From Streptomyces sp. CoH27 (GTDB lineage: Bacteria; Actinomycetota; Actinomycetes; Streptomycetales; Streptomycetaceae): 64,000 nt of DNA. Below the pieces are notes generated by a model, which was not told where the DNA came from, searched no databases, and worked only from the letters and a program-made list of their open reading frames with translations. Positions 60,044 through 64,000 of this stretch are shown here, piece by piece. The position numbers were made by a program, and so were the translations under genes. Position 1 is the first letter of the stretch. Every line of letters begins with the position of its first letter. The DNA is taken from contig NZ_JAIQYY010000002.1 of the NCBI RefSeq assembly GCF_020181035.1, positions 138,836-202,835 of the forward strand, in the 5' to 3' direction.

Positions 60044-61231
60044 GTGACCACCGCACCGGGACCGGTCCACGAGGCTCTCGCCGCACTGCCGTTGGTGGAC
60101 CACCACTGCCACGGCGCGGTGACGGCCGACCTCGCGCCGCGGGAGTTCGCCGCGCTCCTGACGGAGGGCGAGGCCTGGCCCGGCAGCTCGCCCTTCGACA
60201 CGCCCGCCGGGGTGGCCGTACGCCGGCACTGCGCCCCCCTGCTGGACCTCCCGAGGCACGCGCCGCCGGACACCTATACGACCCGCCGCGCGGAGCTGGG
60301 CTGGCAGGAGGTCAACCGCCGCTTCCTGACCGCCGCCGGAGCCGAGGCGTTCTTCGTGGACACCGGCTACACCGCGCACCCCCTGACCTCCCCCGCCGAA
60401 CTGGCGGCCGCCTCCGGCGCCGCCGCGCGGGAGGTCGTACGCCTGGAACAGGTGGCGGAGGCGGTGGCGGCGCGGGGCGTCGAGCCGGACGCGTATGCCG
60501 ATGTGTTCCGTACGGCGGCCGAGGAGGCGGTGCGCCGGCCGGGCGTGGTGGCGGTGAAGTCGGTCGCCGCCTACCGCACGGGCTTCGCCCTGGACCCGGC
60601 CCGTCCGGCGGCGCAGGAGGTCACACGGGCGGCCGGGAACTGGCTGGCGGCCGGCGGCCGCCTGACCGACCCGGTCCTGACCCGGCACCTGCTGTGGACC
60701 GCCGTGGACCTCGGCCTGCCCCTCCAGCTGCACACCGGCTTCGGCGACGCCGACCTGCGGCTGCACCGCGCCGACCCGGCCCTGCTGACCGACTGGCTGC
60801 GCCTGGCCTCCGGCACGATCCCGGTCCTGCTCCTGCACTGCTGGCCGTACCACCGCCAAGCCGCCTATCTGGCAGCGGTGTTCGAGCACGTGTACCTGGA
60901 CGTCGGTCTCGCCCTGCACCACACCGGCCCGGCCCGCTGCCGGGCGGTGCTGGAGGAGGCGCTGGAGATCACCCCGTTCCGGAAGCTGCTGTACAGCTCC
61001 GACGCCTACGGTGTGGCCGAATTCCACCACCTCGGCGCCCTGTGCTTCCGCCAGGGACTGGCCGGTATCCTCCAATCCCGCGTCGAGGCCGACGAGTTGA
61101 GCCTGCCCGACGCCCTGCGCATCGCCGCCTGGACGGGCCGCGACAACGCCCGCCGCCTCTACGGACTCTACGGACCGCCCGCACCCGAACCGGCGCGCGA
61201 CCCCAGCGAGCGCCCCACCCGGAAAGTATGA
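60044..61231 (+). CDS. FluG-type amidohydrolase
   Basis: 395 aa from GTG 60044. LVDHHCHGAV gives the HxH metal site; QLHTGFGD, LLLHCWPYHR and LYSSDAYGVAE supply the further metal residues of an amidohydrolase-2 barrel. In fungi the same domain is fused N-terminal to a GS-like domain (FluG), and in bacteria the two can be separate, as here. Likely role: hydrolysis of gamma-glutamyl amides in step with the ligase (inference). The following gene starts 7 bp later. Confidence 0.86.
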   Translation: MTTAPGPVHEALAALPLVDHHCHGAVTADLAPREFAALLTEGEAWPGSSPFDTPAGVAVRRHCAPLLDLPRHAPPDTYTTRRAELGWQEVNRRFLTAAGAEAFFVDTGYTAHPLTSPAELAAASGAAAREVVRLEQVAEAVAARGVEPDAYADVFRTAAEEAVRRPGVVAVKSVAAYRTGFALDPARPAAQEVTRAAGNWLAAGGRLTDPVLTRHLLWTAVDLGLPLQLHTGFGDADLRLHRADPALLTDWLRLASGTIPVLLLHCWPYHRQAAYLAAVFEHVYLDVGLALHHTGPARCRAVLEEALEITPFRKLLYSSDAYGVAEFHHLGALCFRQGLAGILQSRVEADELSLPDALRIAAWTGRDNARRLYGLYGPPAPEPARDPSERPTRKV

Positions 61232-61238
61232 TCAAGCA

Positions 61239-61775
61239 ATGTCAGACATGACCGAAACCACGCCCGGCTGGCTCACCACGGACGAGCTGGAAATGGCCAG
61301 GGCCCGCATGCCGATCCTGTACGTCGAGGCCGTGCCCGTGCGCGTGGACGACAGCGGTGAAGTCACCAGCATCGGACTGCTGCTGCGCATCGGCCCGGAG
61401 GGGACGGTCAGCCGGACCCTGGTCTCCGGCCGCGTCCTGCACCACGAGCGGGTCCGCGACGCCCTGCTGCGTCACCTGGAGAAGGACCTCGGCCCGGTCG
61501 CCCTCCCCCGCATCCCCACCTCGCTCCAGCCCTTCACCGTCGCCGAGTACTTCCCGACCGCGGGCATCACCCCGTACCACGACCCACGCCAGCACGCGGT
61601 CTCCCTCGCCTACATCGTCCCGGTCACCGGCGACTGCCGCCCCCGCCAGGACGCCCTGGACCTGGTCTGGTTCAGCCCCCAGGAGGCCGCGTCGGCGGCC
61701 GTGCAGAGCGAGATGCCGGGCGGGCACGGGGTGCTGCTGAGGCAGGCGCTGGCGCACGTGGGTCTGACGTACTGA
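61239..61775 (+). CDS. DUF4916 NUDIX-like protein
   Basis: 178 aa from ATG 61239. The NUDIX-box-like region is SGRVLHHERVRDALLRHLEKDLG, where the usual REExxEE acidic cluster is weak, so catalysis as a pyrophosphatase is doubtful. GLLLRIGPEGTVSRTLVSG and SLAYIVPVTGDCRPRQDALDLVWFSPQEA fit the DUF4916 family. It follows the amidohydrolase by 7 bp and probably belongs to the same transcript. Confidence 0.82.
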   Translation: MSDMTETTPGWLTTDELEMARARMPILYVEAVPVRVDDSGEVTSIGLLLRIGPEGTVSRTLVSGRVLHHERVRDALLRHLEKDLGPVALPRIPTSLQPFTVAEYFPTAGITPYHDPRQHAVSLAYIVPVTGDCRPRQDALDLVWFSPQEAASAAVQSEMPGGHGVLLRQALAHVGLTY

Positions 61776-61958
61776 CACCGGCGGCCGCCCGACCGGCCTG
61801 TCTATCAGGCCAGTCCGGCCGCCAGCCAGGGCCGCTGCCGATGCGTTCAGGTTGTGTTCAGGTTCGCCGCATCCCGTGGCAACAGCTGCACCAGAAGCCC
61901 CAAAACAATGGCAAAGGGGGCTGGGGAACGGACAGTTGGCCGTGCGAAGGTGCGGATC

Positions 61959-62756
61959 ATGAGCACAGAGCATGTCCTGACGGACCGGCCGCACGGTCAC
62001 GCACGCGCGCGCATACGCGAGAGCGCGAACAAGGTGCCGGAGGTCACCGTCTACTTCTGGATCATCAAGGTCCTCACGACCGGCATGGGCGAGACCGCCT
62101 CCGACTTCCTGGCCCACACGCTGGGCAATATCCCCGCGGTCGGCCTCGGCGGCCTCGCCTTCGTCGCCTCGCTCGTGCTCCAGTTCTCCGTCCGCCGGTA
62201 CGTGGCCTGGATCTACTGGACGGCGATCGTCATGGTCAGCGTGTTCGGCACGATGGCCGCCGACGCGCTCCACGTGGTCATCGGCGTCCCGTACACCCTG
62301 TCCACCCCGCTCTTCCTCATCGCCCTCGCGGCCGTCTTCGCTTTCTGGTACCGCAGCGAGCGCACGCTGTCCATCCACTCCATCCGCACCCGCCGCCGCG
62401 AGTTCTTCTACTGGGCGGCCGTCCTCGCCACCTTCGCCCTGGGCACCGCCGCGGGCGACCTCTCCGCGACCATCGGCCTCGGCTACCTGGGCTCCGTCGC
62501 CCTGTTCGCCGCGGCGATCTGCGTCCCCGCTCTCGCCCACCGCATGCGCCTGCTCGGCGCGGTGACCGCCTTCTGGACGGCGTACGTCATCACACGCCCG
62601 CTCGGCGCCTCCCTCGCCGACTGGATGGCCCTGCCGGCCAAGCGCGGCGGCCTGGCGTGGGGGCTGGGCCCGGTGACCCTGTCCTGGACGGTGGCGATCG
62701 TCGGGTTCGTGGCGTTCCTGGCACTGTCGCGCCGGGACACCGAGCCCACGGTCTGA
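61959..62756 (+). CDS. COG4705-type integral membrane protein
   Basis: 265 aa from ATG 61959. Eight helices; the N-terminal SANKVPEVTVYFWIIKVLTT and MGETASDFLAHTLG, and GTAAGDLSATIGLG are the repeated family motifs with Glu/Asp residues in membrane segments. COG4705 proteins are uncharacterised membrane proteins, some linked to metal export. Nothing in the neighbourhood defines a substrate. The 183-bp gap before it has no clear motif. Confidence 0.85.
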   Translation: MSTEHVLTDRPHGHARARIRESANKVPEVTVYFWIIKVLTTGMGETASDFLAHTLGNIPAVGLGGLAFVASLVLQFSVRRYVAWIYWTAIVMVSVFGTMAADALHVVIGVPYTLSTPLFLIALAAVFAFWYRSERTLSIHSIRTRRREFFYWAAVLATFALGTAAGDLSATIGLGYLGSVALFAAAICVPALAHRMRLLGAVTAFWTAYVITRPLGASLADWMALPAKRGGLAWGLGPVTLSWTVAIVGFVAFLALSRRDTEPTV

Positions 62757-62806
62757 CATACGCCGGCCGGGCCGGGCTCAGCAGGGTGGGCCGGCTCGTC
62801 CGTGCG

Positions 62807-64000
62807 TCAGGCTGACGAAAGGTGCTGGGCGGCCAGGGCTTCACAGACCGCGTCGAGGTGGGACGTCGTGCCCCGGGCCGGGTTGTTGCCGCTGGAGGTG
62901 GGCACCACAACGCCGTCGAGCGGGTCATCGGTGCGGGGCTGGTCGAGGGTGAGGACCTCGCCGATCCCGGGTGCCGCCTCGTCGCGGCGGGTCAGCGGGG
63001 GAAGCTTCCACCGCTGCTCGATCGTCTTGAGCAATGAGGTGTGGTCCAGCGGTGTCGTACCGTCGACGCGGAACACGGTGCCGGGCTCGATCAGGGGGGA
63101 GACCAGTACGGCGGGCACCCGCACTCCGAACCGGGTGAAGTCGAATCCGAATTCCCCTTGCGAGTCGTCGGGAGGGACCGCTCCGGAGGGCGGGGCGACG
63201 TGGTCGTAGCATCCGCCGTGCTCGTCATAGGTGACGACCAGCAGGGTCCTGTTCCAGTTCGGCCCGTTGCGCAGTGTGTAGTAGACGTCGTGAATGAGCT
63301 GCTCGCCGACGGCGACATCGTAGTTGGGGTGCTGGTCGTTGCCGGTCGTCGGTGACCAGTCGGGCTCAAGGAAGGTGAAACCCCGCGGGAGCGTGCCGGT
63401 GCCTGCGGCACGCTTGAAGTCGGCGAAGCTGCCGAAGTGACGCTGGTCGGCTTGCTGGGTGTCGGGGAAGTCGTGTCTGGTCAGCAGCTTGCCGTCGCTG
63501 TAGATCGCCCAGTCCACGGAGTTCTTTTCGAGCAGTCCGAAGATACTGGGGGTGTCGAAGGGGATCGGGATGCCGCGCACGTTGTCGTCCATGCGGCCCA
63601 GGCTGGTGCCGGCCAGGGCGAAGGCCCGGTTGGGCAGGGTCTCGGTCGGCGCTGAGCTGTACCAGTGATCGCAGACCGCGTAGCCCCGTGCGAGACCGGA
63701 CAGCACCGGCAGGGCTTCCGGGGTGAAGCAGCCCATGATGTTCTCCGGCTTGGTGCCGGGGTATATCGGGCGGTGCTTCTGGCTGTCGTATTGCAGCGCG
63801 TCGGCGAAGCCGGCCACGAACCCGTCCATGGTCGCGGCAGGGGCCGGTACGGCAGGGGTCGGCGTCCCGAACAGCTGGCTGTTGGTCGGCGCATAGCCCT
63901 CTCTGGGATCGGCGCCGGGCATGAAGTACGCATCCGGCGTGGTCCGGTCGATCGGGAAGACCGTGACCCTGCCGCTGTCCCCGGGGACGCTCTCCTGCCC
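62807..64000 (-). CDS. phospholipase C/acid phosphatase-family phosphoesterase, 5' end outside window
   Basis: 397 codons visible, N-terminus beyond the window end. Phosphoesterase (PF04185) features are RGYAVCDHWYSSAPTETLPNR with the nucleophile region, GRMDDNVRGIPIPFDTPSIF, and VVTYDEHGGCYDHVAPPSG with the metal-binding Asp/Glu/His. Similar actinobacterial enzymes are secreted by the Tat route and hydrolyse phosphatidylcholine or other phosphate esters. The C-terminus ends in a short hydrophilic tail. Regulation cannot be read because the promoter is not included. Confidence 0.9.
   Translation of the reverse strand, partial: GQESVPGDSGRVTVFPIDRTTPDAYFMPGADPREGYAPTNSQLFGTPTPAVPAPAATMDGFVAGFADALQYDSQKHRPIYPGTKPENIMGCFTPEALPVLSGLARGYAVCDHWYSSAPTETLPNRAFALAGTSLGRMDDNVRGIPIPFDTPSIFGLLEKNSVDWAIYSDGKLLTRHDFPDTQQADQRHFGSFADFKRAAGTGTLPRGFTFLEPDWSPTTGNDQHPNYDVAVGEQLIHDVYYTLRNGPNWNRTLLVVTYDEHGGCYDHVAPPSGAVPPDDSQGEFGFDFTRFGVRVPAVLVSPLIEPGTVFRVDGTTPLDHTSLLKTIEQRWKLPPLTRRDEAAPGIGEVLTLDQPRTDDPLDGVVVPTSSGNNPARGTTSHLDAVCEALAAQHLSSA

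Noticed and set aside
58511..61231. 906-codon open frame over the GS-like and amidohydrolase genes
   Set aside because: Only its 3' third is the real amidohydrolase (from 60044); the first part is out of frame with the glutamine-synthetase gene.

Overview
The window is very GC-rich and has the marks of a Streptomyces-type actinomycete chromosome: GTG starts are common, gene pairs overlap through GTGA/ATGA, C or G dominates third codon positions, and the families are typical (DUF574 methyltransferases, SpoIIE-type phosphatases, WXG proteins, ABC sugar importers without their own ATPase). I see no rRNA genes, CRISPR array, transposase or integrase.

Layout. (1) 1-9.1 kb, all on the minus strand, looks like a sulfur-scavenging region: three flavin-dependent monooxygenases, a polar amino-acid type ABC importer with a GNAT acetyltransferase, and a protein of the glutathionyl-hydroquinone reductase fold. 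Each of the three transcription units is headed by a short leader-peptide gene with the same core (HIDLxRVxSAxC-like) followed by a hairpin, which points to cysteine/sulfur attenuation. (2) 9.3-14.9 kb is a hydroxyproline catabolic cluster: a three-subunit dehydrogenase, a DapA-family deaminase, a 2-epimerase and a GntR/FCD regulator, with a shared palindromic motif as candidate operator. (3) 14.9-20.4 kb: an XRE-type regulator, an APC permease, a GAF-SpoIIE phosphatase and a stand-alone MASE1 protein. (4) 20.5-22.1 kb: a less GC-rich patch with a papain-like protein and a small membrane protein, at the 3' side of a tRNA-Pro(GGG). (5) 22.2-24.3 kb: a divergent MFS/TetR efflux pair with operator palindromes. 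(6) 24.6-34.9 kb: an inositol/sugar-type catabolic region (LacI, 2-oxoglutarate dioxygenase, SDR, Gfo/Idh, IolE-like TIM barrel, sugar ABC importer, GntR). (7) 35.2-38.4 kb: a second sugar ABC importer.

(8) 39.4-46.8 kb is a candidate relic island. A 25-nt fragment of the tRNA-Pro 3' end (39374) and the intact tRNA-Pro(GGG) at 46743 form direct repeats around a TerD-domain protein, a NarL-type two-component pair, a WXG protein, a membrane Ser/Thr kinase and a decayed PQQ-repeat gene. (9) 46.9-51.9 kb: DUF309 protein, cobF and cobK for cobalamin, an MFS pseudogene, a zinc-ribbon protein, a HAD-IIA phosphatase and a TauE-type permease. (10) 51.9-55.7 kb: fatty-acid activation and thiolase genes, divergent from a monoacylglycerol-lipase-like hydrolase, with a palindromic operator between them. 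(11) 55.8-64 kb: two DUF574 methyltransferases around a HAD phosphatase, a split FluG-like pair (glutamine-synthetase-like plus amidohydrolase), a DUF4916 NUDIX-like protein, a COG4705 membrane protein, and a phospholipase C/phosphoesterase running off the window end.

The most novel-looking items are the three sulfur leader peptides with their hairpins, a shared ECF-sigma-like promoter found upstream of one of those leaders and of an unknown 62-aa protein, and the tRNA-flanked relic island. Functions are from reading the translations; no searches were run.
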